The notes beneath the pieces are model-generated. The model worked only from the letters and a program-made list of their open reading frames with translations, was not told the DNA's origin and did not search any database. From the NCBI GenBank assembly GCA_038205135.1, contig JBBRCF010000102.1, positions 1 to 12,451 of the forward strand: DNA of 12,451 nt, written 5' to 3'. Below, in pieces: positions 6,582 through 12,451 of the stretch (position 1 is the stretch's first letter; every line of letters starts with the position of its first letter). The translations under genes and the position numbers were made by a program. Source of the stretch: UBA9554 sp038205135. Lineage in GTDB: Bacteria; Pseudomonadota; Alphaproteobacteria; Rhodobacterales; Rhodobacteraceae.

Positions 6582-7763
6582 ATGCTGAGACGCCTTCACC
6601 CCGAACAGCCTGCCAGCTTTGGCTTTACCCCCGCCAATCAGGCCTGGGCTGCCGCGCAGATCACCAAATACCCCGAAGGCCGGCAGGCATCGGCCATCAT
6701 TCCGTTGCTGTGGCGGGCGCAGGAACAGGAAGGCTGGCTGACCCGGCCCGCGATCGAACATATCGCGCAGATGCTGGGCATGGCCTATATGCGTGCGCTG
6801 GAAGTGGCGACGTTCTATTTCATGTTCCATCTCGCGCCCGTCGGATCGGTGGCGCATGTGCAGGTCTGCGGCACGTTGTCGTGCATGATCTGCGGGGCCG
6901 AGGATCTGATCGCGGTCTGCAAGGCGCGCATCGCGCCCCGGGCGCATCAATTGTCGCCGGACGGCCGGTTCAGCTGGGAAGAGGTCGAATGTCTGGGTGC
7001 CTGCGCCAACGCGCCGATGGCCCAGATCGGCAAAGATTATTACGAAGATCTGACGCCGGACGGACTGGCGACGATGCTGGATGCGATGGCGGCGGGGCAG
7101 GTTCCGGTGCCCGGCCCGCAGAACGGGCGCTATGCGGCGGAACCGCTGTCGGGGCTGACCAGCTTGCGCGATTTCGAAAGCGGGCGGAACCAGTACAACG
7201 CCTCGGCGCAGCGGGCGGTCGACGTTGGCGACGGGCTGAAGCGCATCGACGGCACCGAGGTGCCGCTACGCGCGCCATGGCAGGGACCTGATGCCGCAAC
7301 CGTCGCGGCAGCGGTCGGGGTGATTGACCGGTCGGGCGGCGCTGCGGTGGATGCCACCGGCGCGATCAAGCAGGCCGCCCCTGAGATATCGGTGGCCACG
7401 CCCGTCAGCCAGCCAGTTTCGCAGACCGTTTCGCAATCCCTCGCAGCGGCACAGGCCGGCAAGGCTGAAACGGTCGGCAAACCCGCCACATTGGCGGCGG
7501 CGCGCGATGGCGCGTCGGATGATCTGAAGTTGATCAAGGGCATCGGGCCGAAACTGGAACGGCTGCTGCACGGTCTGGGATTTTTCCATTTCGATCAGGT
7601 TGCGGCCTGGACGGACAGTGAACTGGCTTGGGTCGATCAGAACCTTGAAGGGTTCAAGGGCCGCGCCAGCCGCGATCAATGGGTTGAACAGGCCCGCATT
7701 CTGGCCACCGGGGCCGAAACAGCGTTTTCGCAGCGTGCCAAAAAGGACGGGATGCAAGAGTAA
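6582..7763 (+). CDS. nuoE: NADH-quinone oxidoreductase subunit E with C-terminal helix-hairpin-helix-like extension
   Basis: A 393-residue protein, far longer than the roughly 165-240 residues usual for NuoE. Residues 1-175 are the 24 kDa subunit: a helical N-terminal part, then a thioredoxin-like fold with the N1a [2Fe-2S] ligands C96, C101, C137 and C141 (CX4C and CX3C). It works with NuoF and NuoG in the NADH-oxidising module in the cytoplasm. Residues about 176-306 are a low-complexity linker with the repeat PVSQPVSQTVSQS. Residues 307-387 form a domain beginning DDLKLIKGIGP, which resembles the predicted helix-3-turn-helix domain (COG3743-like) also seen as an extension of ribosomal protein L21 in some alphaproteobacteria (from memory). 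The next gene ends in a copy with 48 of 80 residues identical. The ribosome binding site (AGAGAAG) is modest. Confidence 0.95.
   Translation: MLRRLHPEQPASFGFTPANQAWAAAQITKYPEGRQASAIIPLLWRAQEQEGWLTRPAIEHIAQMLGMAYMRALEVATFYFMFHLAPVGSVAHVQVCGTLSCMICGAEDLIAVCKARIAPRAHQLSPDGRFSWEEVECLGACANAPMAQIGKDYYEDLTPDGLATMLDAMAAGQVPVPGPQNGRYAAEPLSGLTSLRDFESGRNQYNASAQRAVDVGDGLKRIDGTEVPLRAPWQGPDAATVAAAVGVIDRSGGAAVDATGAIKQAAPEISVATPVSQPVSQTVSQSLAAAQAGKAETVGKPATLAAARDGASDDLKLIKGIGPKLERLLHGLGFFHFDQVAAWTDSELAWVDQNLEGFKGRASRDQWVEQARILATGAETAFSQRAKKDGMQE
7503..7742 (+). repeat. Duplicated domain, copy 1 (in nuoE)
   Basis: This 240-base segment encodes 80 residues that align without gaps to copy 2 at 8482-8721, with 48 identical. 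The two copies share an exact 25-base match (7651-7675 and 8630-8654) covering the FKGRASRD codons. The duplication indicates a common origin of the NuoE tail and the C-terminus of the next gene. Confidence 0.9.
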
Positions 7764-7780
7764 GGCCGAAACCTGCGGCC
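7764..7780. other. Hairpin just after the nuoE stop
   Basis: GGCCG (7764-7768) and CGGCC (7776-7780) can pair around a 7-base loop directly after the TAA stop. No T-tract follows and a strong ribosome binding site begins 12 bases later, so readthrough is expected. It may adjust nuoE mRNA stability; weak evidence. Confidence 0.3.
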
Positions 7781-7803
7781 AGAACATCTGAGGGGAGAGT
7801 GCG

Positions 7804-8736
7804 GTGATGAACGGAACAAATGCAAAGACGGCCTGCATGACGGGATGCTGGCTGATGGCGGGCGCCATCGGTCTGGTCATTCTGGTGATGATGAGCGTGC
7901 TGGGCGGGATGTCGCTTGGGGCATCGCTGTTTGGCGCGGCGATCGTGACCGCGGTTCTGGGCATCCTGCTGACGTGGATCCTGTGCCGGCCGGTGGAAGA
8001 GGCGATCATACCGGCTGCAACGACCAATGTGGCCCGTTCCGGATCGGCTGGGACTTCCGTCCGCACTGTACCATCGGGCGCGGTGGCCCCCGCGAGTGAT
8101 GTGGCAGTGGTCAAGGCGACCCCCGTTGCTGCGGCGGTTGCCGCAAAGCCCGCCGTGACCGAACCCGCTGTTACCCCGTCCGTGACAGCAGTTTCTGCGG
8201 CCAAACCTGCGGTCGCTGCAACCGCCGTGACAGAACCCGCCATCACCCAACCCGCCGTTACCGCAGCCGCCAAACCCAAGCCTGCCAAACCCAAATCCGC
8301 CGCGGTCTCTACCAGCACCGCTGCGGGCCTTGCCGCGAACGGTGGCGCAGAGCCGGTGACGCCGGCCGCAGCGCCGAAACCGGCGACGGCCTCGGGCGTG
8401 CCCGCCAGCTTTGCTGCGCTGGATGACGCGGCGGTTGCGTCTGCCGGTGCGGGGCAAAAACCCGCCGGTCTGACAGCACCACGGGACGGTCGGGCCGATG
8501 ATCTGAAGCTGATCGAGGGGATCGGCCCGGTTCTGGAACAGCGGCTGCATGACTGGGGCATCTATCATTTCGACCAGATTTCGGCCTGGGGCCCGGCCGA
8601 GGTGGCATTTGCCGATCAGAACGTGCCGCGGTTCAAGGGCCGCGCCAGCCGCGACAAATGGGTGGCCCAAGCCCGCATCATCGTGGCCGACGGCATCCCG
8701 GCGTTTCTGGAACGAGCAAAGACGAACGATTACTGA
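7804..8736 (+). CDS. Membrane-anchored protein with helix-hairpin-helix-like domain homologous to the NuoE C-terminus
   Basis: A 310-residue protein in three parts. Residues about 14-61 form two transmembrane helices with a short glycine-rich turn. Residues about 75-225 are a long Ala/Pro/Val/Thr/Lys-rich linker with loose repeats such as AVTEPAITQPAVT and KPKPAKPK, probably extended and disordered. Residues about 227-306 are a domain (DDLKLIEGIGP, HFDQ, FKGRASRD) 60 % identical to the end of NuoE just upstream. Two helices with both ends inside would put the domain in the cytoplasm, on the same side as NuoE. GGGGAG at 7792-7797 serves either GTG 7804 or ATG 7807; the start is uncertain by one codon. 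No catalytic residues are seen and function is unknown. A tether, assembly factor or accessory subunit of complex I is plausible. Confidence 0.85.
   Translation: MMNGTNAKTACMTGCWLMAGAIGLVILVMMSVLGGMSLGASLFGAAIVTAVLGILLTWILCRPVEEAIIPAATTNVARSGSAGTSVRTVPSGAVAPASDVAVVKATPVAAAVAAKPAVTEPAVTPSVTAVSAAKPAVAATAVTEPAITQPAVTAAAKPKPAKPKSAAVSTSTAAGLAANGGAEPVTPAAAPKPATASGVPASFAALDDAAVASAGAGQKPAGLTAPRDGRADDLKLIEGIGPVLEQRLHDWGIYHFDQISAWGPAEVAFADQNVPRFKGRASRDKWVAQARIIVADGIPAFLERAKTNDY
8482..8721 (+). repeat. Duplicated domain, copy 2 (in the membrane protein gene)
   Basis: This is the partner of the segment at 7503-7742. Invariant features shared by both copies include DDLKLI-GIGP, LH--G, HFDQ, DQN, FKGRASRD and QARI. 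Differences are spread along the length and are largely conservative, so both copies appear under selection. Confidence 0.9.
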
Positions 8737-8771
8737 ACCCGTGACTGACCCCGCGACTGACAAGGACCGCG

Positions 8772-8996
8772 ATGACCCGGACTAACACCACCGATGAGGC
8801 AAAGGCCGGACGGCGCGTCGCGCTGTTTGTGGCGGGCGTCGGTGTGTTCTGGATCATCGCAACGCTGGCTGGATCGCAACTGGGGCTGTCGCAACGGGTT
8901 CGGGTGCTATTTGATCTGTTTGCGCTGGCCGGTTTCGGCGTGGCGCTGTGGATGACGATCGACATCTGGCGCAAACGCCAGACCAAGGGAAGGTGA
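8772..8996 (+). CDS. DUF5337-like small membrane protein
   Basis: A 74-residue protein with a polar N-terminus (residues 1-15), two hydrophobic helices at about 16-35 and 46-64, and a basic tail RKRQTKGR that should stay in the cytoplasm. The look and position match the DUF5337 family, which I recall as a Rhodobacterales family near nuoF; this assignment is from memory and was not searched. AAGGA at 8762-8766 lies 5 bases before ATG 8772. It stops 3 bases before nuoF. No function is known; a small accessory or assembly protein for the membrane side of complex I is a reasonable guess. Confidence 0.78.
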   Translation: MTRTNTTDEAKAGRRVALFVAGVGVFWIIATLAGSQLGLSQRVRVLFDLFALAGFGVALWMTIDIWRKRQTKGR

Positions 8997-8999
8997 GCC

Positions 9000-10301
9000 A
9001 TGCTCAAGGATCAGGACCGGATTTTCACCAACATCTACGGCATGCATGACCGGACCCTGAAAGGGGCGATGGCGCGTGGGCATTGGGATGACACGGCCGG
9101 GATCATCGCCCGCGGCCGTGATACCATCATCGACCAGATGAAGAAATCAGGTCTGCGCGGGCGTGGCGGGGCGGGATTTCCGACCGGGCTGAAATGGTCG
9201 TTCATGCCGAAACAGTCGGACGGGCGGCCCAGCTATCTGGTGATCAACGCCGATGAATCCGAACCCGGCACCTGCAAGGACCGGGAAATCATGCGGCACG
9301 ATCCGCATACCATGATCGAAGGCGCGCTGATCGCGTCTTTTGCGATGAATGCCAACGCCTGCTACATTTACATTCGCGGCGAATACGTCCGCGAGCGCGA
9401 GGCGCTGCAGGCCGCGATCGATGAATGTTATGATGCGGGGTTGCTGGGCAGGAACGCGGCCAAATCGGGCTGGGATTTCGACCTTTACCTGCATCACGGC
9501 GCGGGCGCCTATATCTGCGGCGAGGAAACCGCGCTGCTGGAATCGCTTGAAGGCAAAAAGGGCATGCCGCGGATGAAACCGCCATTCCCGGCGGGGTCGG
9601 GGCTGTATGGCTGCCCCACCACGGTCAACAACGTCGAATCTATCGCGGTGGTGCCGACCATCCTGCGGCGCGGGCCGGACTGGTTCGCGGGTTTTGGCCG
9701 TCCGAACAATGTGGGCACAAAGCTGTTCGCCATCTCGGGCCACGTCAACACGCCCTGCGTCGTCGAAGAAGCGATGTCGATCACGTTCGAAGAATTGATC
9801 GAAAAGCACTGCGGCGGCATCCGGGGCGGGTGGGACAACCTGCTGGCGGTGATCCCGGGCGGATCATCGGTGCCCTGTGTTCGCGGCGAAAAGATGCGCG
9901 ATGCCGTGATGGATTTCGATTACCTGCGCGGCGAATTGGGATCGGGACTGGGCACGGCGGCAGTGATCGTGATGGACAAATCCACCGATATCATAAAGGC
10001 GATCTGGCGGCTGTCGAAGTTCTACAAACACGAAAGCTGTGGCCAGTGCACGCCGTGCCGCGAAGGTACCGGGTGGATGATGCGGGTGATGGAACGGCTG
10101 GTGACGGGCGATGCGGATCCAAAGGAAATCGACATGCTGTTCGACGTGACGAAACAGGTCGAAGGCCATACGATCTGTGCTCTCGGGGATGCGGCGGCCT
10201 GGCCGATCCAGGGGTTGATCCGCAATTTCCGTGACGTGATCGAAGACCGGATCGCGCATAAGCGTGGCCCTGCGGCGCCGCAGCGCGTGGCTGCGGAATG
10301 A
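9000..10301 (+). CDS. nuoF: NADH-quinone oxidoreductase subunit F
   Basis: A 433-residue flavoprotein (51 kDa homologue) of the NADH module. It binds NADH and FMN and holds cluster N3, passing hydride electrons to the iron-sulfur chain. Visible are the FMN/NADH glycine-rich segment GRGGAGFPTGLKW (54-66), NADESEPGTCKDRE (83-96), the CGEETAL nucleotide segment (173-179), and the N3 [4Fe-4S] ligands C347, C350 and C353 in ESCGQCTPCREG plus C393 in TICALGDAAAWP. Length is normal for the mitochondrial-type subunit. AAGGGAAGG lies just before ATG 9000. The stop overlaps the next start (ATGA at 10298-10301), linking the following lipoprotein gene tightly to nuoF. Confidence 0.98.
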   Translation: MLKDQDRIFTNIYGMHDRTLKGAMARGHWDDTAGIIARGRDTIIDQMKKSGLRGRGGAGFPTGLKWSFMPKQSDGRPSYLVINADESEPGTCKDREIMRHDPHTMIEGALIASFAMNANACYIYIRGEYVREREALQAAIDECYDAGLLGRNAAKSGWDFDLYLHHGAGAYICGEETALLESLEGKKGMPRMKPPFPAGSGLYGCPTTVNNVESIAVVPTILRRGPDWFAGFGRPNNVGTKLFAISGHVNTPCVVEEAMSITFEELIEKHCGGIRGGWDNLLAVIPGGSSVPCVRGEKMRDAVMDFDYLRGELGSGLGTAAVIVMDKSTDIIKAIWRLSKFYKHESCGQCTPCREGTGWMMRVMERLVTGDADPKEIDMLFDVTKQVEGHTICALGDAAAWPIQGLIRNFRDVIEDRIAHKRGPAAPQRVAAE

Positions 10302-10657
10302 TGCGGGTGCAACGGGTCCTGACCATGGGCATGATCGTGGCGGCTCTGGCGCTGGCGGGGTGTGGCACCAGCCTGCGCAATGCGCTGAAACCGTCGGCAA
10401 ACCGGGCGCTGTTCGAAGGCAATTATTACCCTGCCCGCCTGTCGCGCGACCGCGACGACAGGGCTGCCTTTGTCGTGACGGTCAGCCGCGCTGCGCAAGG
10501 CATCGACGGCGCCGCCGAAGCCGGGCGCTATGAGGCGACGAAATACTGCATCGACCAATATGGCGATTCGGATGCCCTGTGGTCGGTCGGACCGGACAGC
10601 GAAGGCTTGGCCTTGCAGGATGATCAGCTGGTTTTGGCCGGGCGGTGCAGGGGATGA
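10298..10657 (+). CDS. Second predicted lipoprotein in the nuo operon
   Basis: A 119-residue frame starting ATG 10298, overlapping the nuoF stop; a second ATG at 10301 would drop one residue. The signal has basic residues at 3 and 6, a hydrophobic stretch (8-20) and the lipobox LAGC with C22 as the acylated residue. The mature part carries DDRAAFVVTVSRAAQG, AGRYEATKYCIDQYG and LVLAGRC, with C84 and C117 as a likely periplasmic disulfide. I know no function. It is unrelated in sequence to the first lipoprotein at 6269-6547 beyond the signal. It is followed by a 119-base structured gap rather than the usual overlap. Confidence 0.78.
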   Translation: MMRVQRVLTMGMIVAALALAGCGTSLRNALKPSANRALFEGNYYPARLSRDRDDRAAFVVTVSRAAQGIDGAAEAGRYEATKYCIDQYGDSDALWSVGPDSEGLALQDDQLVLAGRCRG

Positions 10658-10690
10658 CCATCGGGCGGGTCTTGGCGGGTGCGGAACCGG

Positions 10691-10769
10691 GGCTGTTATT
10701 GCATAGCAGCCGACGTTCCCCCATGTCGGGCCTGCGCGCGGGGTACAAAGCCCCGTGGCCCATGCGGGG
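10691..10769 (+). promoter_or_regulatory. Structured leader before the secreted-protein pair, with competing hairpins
   Basis: Three successive stems fill this gap. GGCTGTTAT (10691-10699) pairs with ATAGCAGCC (10703-10711), a 9-pair stem including one G-U. CCGAC (10710-10714) pairs with GTCGG (10725-10729). CGCGGGG (10737-10743) pairs with CCCCGTG (10751-10757), with GGGC/GCCC (10728-10731/10758-10761) as an outer extension. CCCCG (10751-10755) can instead pair with CGGGG (10765-10769), which contains the ribosome binding site of the next gene. The second stem shares bases with the first stem and with the outer arm of the third. This would allow on/off control of translation, but only base pairing is seen; no ligand or known riboswitch is recognised. 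Confidence 0.4.
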
Positions 10770-10770
10770 A
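10766..10770 (+). promoter_or_regulatory. Ribosome binding site that decides the start at 10777
   Basis: GGGGA lies 6 bases before ATG 10777. It supports this start, which also gives a clean signal peptide, over earlier in-frame starts from 10645 that would add a 44-residue non-signal-like tail. Confidence 0.6.
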
Positions 10771-10776
10771 CATCAG

Positions 10777-11184
10777 ATGATCACACGATTTTTCTTGGTA
10801 CTGGCTGTATTCCTGTCGGCAACTGCGGGCATGTCCCGCGCGCTGCCGCCGTTGTCGCAACAGGCTGAAATCAACGAGGGACTGCTGGCCATCGGGATCG
10901 CCGACGAGGTGCGCAAACGCTGTGTTTCGATCTCGCCGCGTTACGTGCCGGCGCTCAGCTACATGCGGTCGCTGGAAAACAAGGCGGAGGCGATGGGGTA
11001 TTCGAAAACCGAGATCGATGCCTACGTGACGTCGAAAACCGAAAAGGCCGCGATGCGTGCGCGCGGCGAGGCCGTTCTGGCCGCCGCCGGCGTGCGCAAG
11101 GATGCGCCCGAGACATTCTGCCGTTACGGGCTGGCCGAGATTGCCAAGGGCAGCCTGATCGGTTCTTTTCTGAGGGCCCGGTGA
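10777..11184 (+). CDS. Secreted DUF5333-like protein, first of a tandem pair
   Basis: A 135-residue protein with a Sec-type signal peptide (MITRFFLVLAVFLSATAG, likely cleaved near SRA-LPP at residues 22-23). The mature part is mainly helical, with GIADEVRKRC (C49) and the C-terminal motif FCRYGLAEIAKGSLIGSFL (C115); the two cysteines could form a disulfide. It resembles the DUF5333 family that I recall from Rhodobacterales nuo clusters; this was not searched. The start at 10777 follows GGGGA and yields the signal peptide directly, while upstream in-frame starts do not. The stop overlaps the ATG of the next gene, a diverged paralogue. Function unknown; it should act in the periplasm. Confidence 0.8.
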   Translation: MITRFFLVLAVFLSATAGMSRALPPLSQQAEINEGLLAIGIADEVRKRCVSISPRYVPALSYMRSLENKAEAMGYSKTEIDAYVTSKTEKAAMRARGEAVLAAAGVRKDAPETFCRYGLAEIAKGSLIGSFLRAR

Positions 11185-11558
11185 TGCGCGCTTTTGTGGC
11201 ATTGTTTCTGACCGCCGGCATGGCGCTGGCGGATGTGAACGGCATTCCGCAGGCGATCTACGATCACACGCTGGACCGGTTTCTGGCCGAACAGATTGGC
11301 ACGGGCTGTGCGGATTTCAGTTTTGACCGTGACCGCGCCGATGCTGACAGCCAGCTGGTCGAGGCGTCATCGGGGCTGGATGCCCAAACGCTGGCGGGTC
11401 TGGCGGGGCTGATGCCGATGGACCGGCTGGCGTCCGACCTGTCCCGGCTGTATGGCGCGAAAAAGATCGATCCGACCGATCCCAAAACCTTGTGCGCCGC
11501 CGGGCGCGCCGAAGTGGTGGCCGGGTCCGCCATCGGTTCCTACCTGAAAGCGAAGTGA
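11184..11558 (+). CDS. Secreted DUF5333-like paralogue, second of the tandem pair
   Basis: A 124-residue protein with a signal peptide (MRAFVALFLTAGMALA, cleavage likely before DVNG). It matches the previous gene product at the C-terminus: LCAAGRAEVVAGSAIGSYLKAK here aligns with its last 22 residues, 11 identical. The two cysteines, C42 and C104, are 62 residues apart, against 66 in the neighbour. The middle is strongly diverged and has lost the Lys/Glu-rich helical part. ATG 11184 overlaps the preceding stop; a GTG at 11181 is also in frame. It ends 5 bases before nuoG. A tandem duplication followed by divergence is the simplest history. Function unknown. Confidence 0.75.
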   Translation: MRAFVALFLTAGMALADVNGIPQAIYDHTLDRFLAEQIGTGCADFSFDRDRADADSQLVEASSGLDAQTLAGLAGLMPMDRLASDLSRLYGAKKIDPTDPKTLCAAGRAEVVAGSAIGSYLKAK

Positions 11559-11563
11559 TCCTT

Positions 11564-12451
11564 ATGCCCGACGTGAAACCCGACCTGAAAAAGCTTATCA
11601 TCGACGGCCATGAAGTCGAGGTTCCGGGCGCGATGACCCTGATCCAGGCCTGCGAGGTCGCGGGCATCGAGGTGCCGCGGTTCTGCTATCATGAACGGCT
11701 GTCGATCGCGGGCAATTGCCGGATGTGTCTGGTCGAGGTGGTCGGCGGCCCGCCGAAACCCACCGCCAGCTGTGCGATGCAGGTGCGCGATCTGCGCCCC
11801 GGCCCGGACGGTGCGCCCCCCGTGGTGAAAACCAACAGCCCGATGGTGAAAAAGGCCCGCGAGGGCGTGATGGAATTTCTGCTTATCAACCATCCGCTGG
11901 ATTGCCCGATCTGCGATCAGGGCGGCGAATGCGACCTGCAGGATCAGGCGATGGCCTATGGCGTCGATTTCAGCCGTTTCCGCGAACCGAAACGCGCTAC
12001 CGAGGACCTGAATCTGGGCCCGCTGGTGGAAACCCACATGACGCGCTGCATTTCCTGCACCCGCTGCGTGCGCTTCACCACCGAGGTGGCCGGCATCACC
12101 CAGATGGGCCAGACCGGGCGCGGTGAAGACAGCGAAATCACGTCCTATCTGAACGAAACGCTGTCGTCGAACCTGCAGGGCAACATCATCGACCTGTGCC
12201 CGGTCGGTGCGCTGACGTCGAAACCCTATGCATTTACCGCGCGGCCGTGGGAACTGACCAAGACCGAAACCGTTGATGTGATGGACGCCTTGGGATCGAA
12301 CATCCGCGTCGATACCAAAGGCCGCGAAGTGATGCGCATCCTGCCGCGCAACCATGACGGCGTGAACGAGGAATGGATTTCCGACAAGACACGTTTCGTC
12401 TGGGACGGTCTGCGCAAGCAGCGTCTGGACACGCCTTACATCCGTGAAAAC
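11564..12451 (+). CDS. nuoG: NADH-quinone oxidoreductase subunit G, N-terminal part
   Basis: The first 296 residues of the 75 kDa complex I subunit; the frame is open at the window end. It carries electrons from NuoF toward NuoI and NuoB. Ligands are visible for N1b (C41, C52, C55, C70), for N5 with its histidine (H110, C114, C117, C123) in HPLDCPICDQGGEC, and for N4 (C162, C165, C168 and C212). No extra cysteine set for cluster N7 follows, as in mitochondrial-type enzymes. The start at 11564 lies 5 bases after the previous stop. There is no purine-rich ribosome binding site, but GTGATC at 11555-11560 could pair with the far end of the anti-Shine-Dalgarno sequence; coupling to the upstream gene is likely. 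Confidence 0.97.
   Translation, partial: MPDVKPDLKKLIIDGHEVEVPGAMTLIQACEVAGIEVPRFCYHERLSIAGNCRMCLVEVVGGPPKPTASCAMQVRDLRPGPDGAPPVVKTNSPMVKKAREGVMEFLLINHPLDCPICDQGGECDLQDQAMAYGVDFSRFREPKRATEDLNLGPLVETHMTRCISCTRCVRFTTEVAGITQMGQTGRGEDSEITSYLNETLSSNLQGNIIDLCPVGALTSKPYAFTARPWELTKTETVDVMDALGSNIRVDTKGREVMRILPRNHDGVNEEWISDKTRFVWDGLRKQRLDTPYIREN

Noticed and set aside
8149..8300. Possible tandem DNA repeat or CRISPR-like array in the 310-residue protein gene
   Set aside because: The repetition is degenerate Ala/Pro/Val/Thr codons in frame, with no constant repeat and spacer lengths.
7266..8561. 431-codon minus-strand frame with long Ala/Val/Thr-rich stretch
   Set aside because: The repetitive look is the reverse reading of the Ala/Pro linker codons of the + strand protein.
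8742..8762. GACTGAC direct repeat between the 310-residue protein gene and the DUF5337-like gene
   Set aside because: A single short repeat (GTGACTGAC / GCGACTGAC), with no symmetry or promoter context; likely chance.
10645..10776. 44-residue N-terminal extension of the DUF5333-like protein
   Set aside because: It removes the signal peptide from the N-terminus, lacks a ribosome binding site and crosses the hairpin-rich gap; ATG 10777 fits better.

Overview
The window is GC-rich, densely coded, and carries every convincing gene on the + strand. It looks like the chromosome of an alphaproteobacterium of the Rhodobacterales (Roseobacter/Paracoccus/Rhodobacter-type). The evidence is a complex I (nuo) operon of mitochondrial-like subunits interrupted by small accessory genes, including two families I associate with this order (DUF5337- and DUF5333-like, named from memory). 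NuoE also has a long C-terminal extension. Genus cannot be set from the sequence.

Region 1 (1-2676) is the downstream part of a leucine/isovalerate degradation (liu-type) cluster. It holds the biotin-domain end of the methylcrotonyl-CoA carboxylase alpha subunit, a glutathione S-transferase-like protein, HMG-CoA lyase and a methylglutaconyl-CoA hydratase-like enzyme. The carboxylase, hydratase and lyase are the last three steps from 3-methylcrotonyl-CoA to acetoacetate plus acetyl-CoA. Genes overlap or lie within 10 bases.

Region 2 (2677-2952) is the only sizeable non-coding stretch. It holds a short inverted repeat, a small hairpin with a T-tract (likely the terminator of the liu genes), a tandem 10-base direct repeat, a candidate -35/-10 promoter, and a good ribosome binding site for nuoA.

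Region 3 (2953-12451) is the first half of a nuo operon: nuoA, nuoB, nuoC, nuoD, nuoE, nuoF and the 5' part of nuoG. These give the quinone-side and NADH-side modules of the peripheral arm plus NuoA. Interleaved are nine extra reading frames or modules: a 58-residue two-helix membrane protein (4490-4666), an NTF2-like protein (4666-5058), a lipoprotein (6269-6547), a helix-hairpin-helix-like extension on NuoE, a membrane-anchored protein carrying a 60 % identical copy of that domain (7804-8736), a DUF5337-like membrane protein (8772-8996), a second lipoprotein (10298-10657), and two tandem secreted paralogues (10777-11184 and 11184-11558). Many junctions overlap by 1-4 bases, so these genes are probably co-transcribed and translationally coupled with nuo.

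The most interesting content is this accessory set: a duplicated DNA-binding-like domain tied both to NuoE and to the membrane, and four predicted exported proteins, each with a cysteine pair, in an operon whose nearby core subunits (NuoB-G) all sit in the cytoplasm. A 119-base structured leader at 10658-10776 has an alternative fold that could hide a ribosome binding site. No RNA genes, CRISPR arrays or mobile elements were seen.
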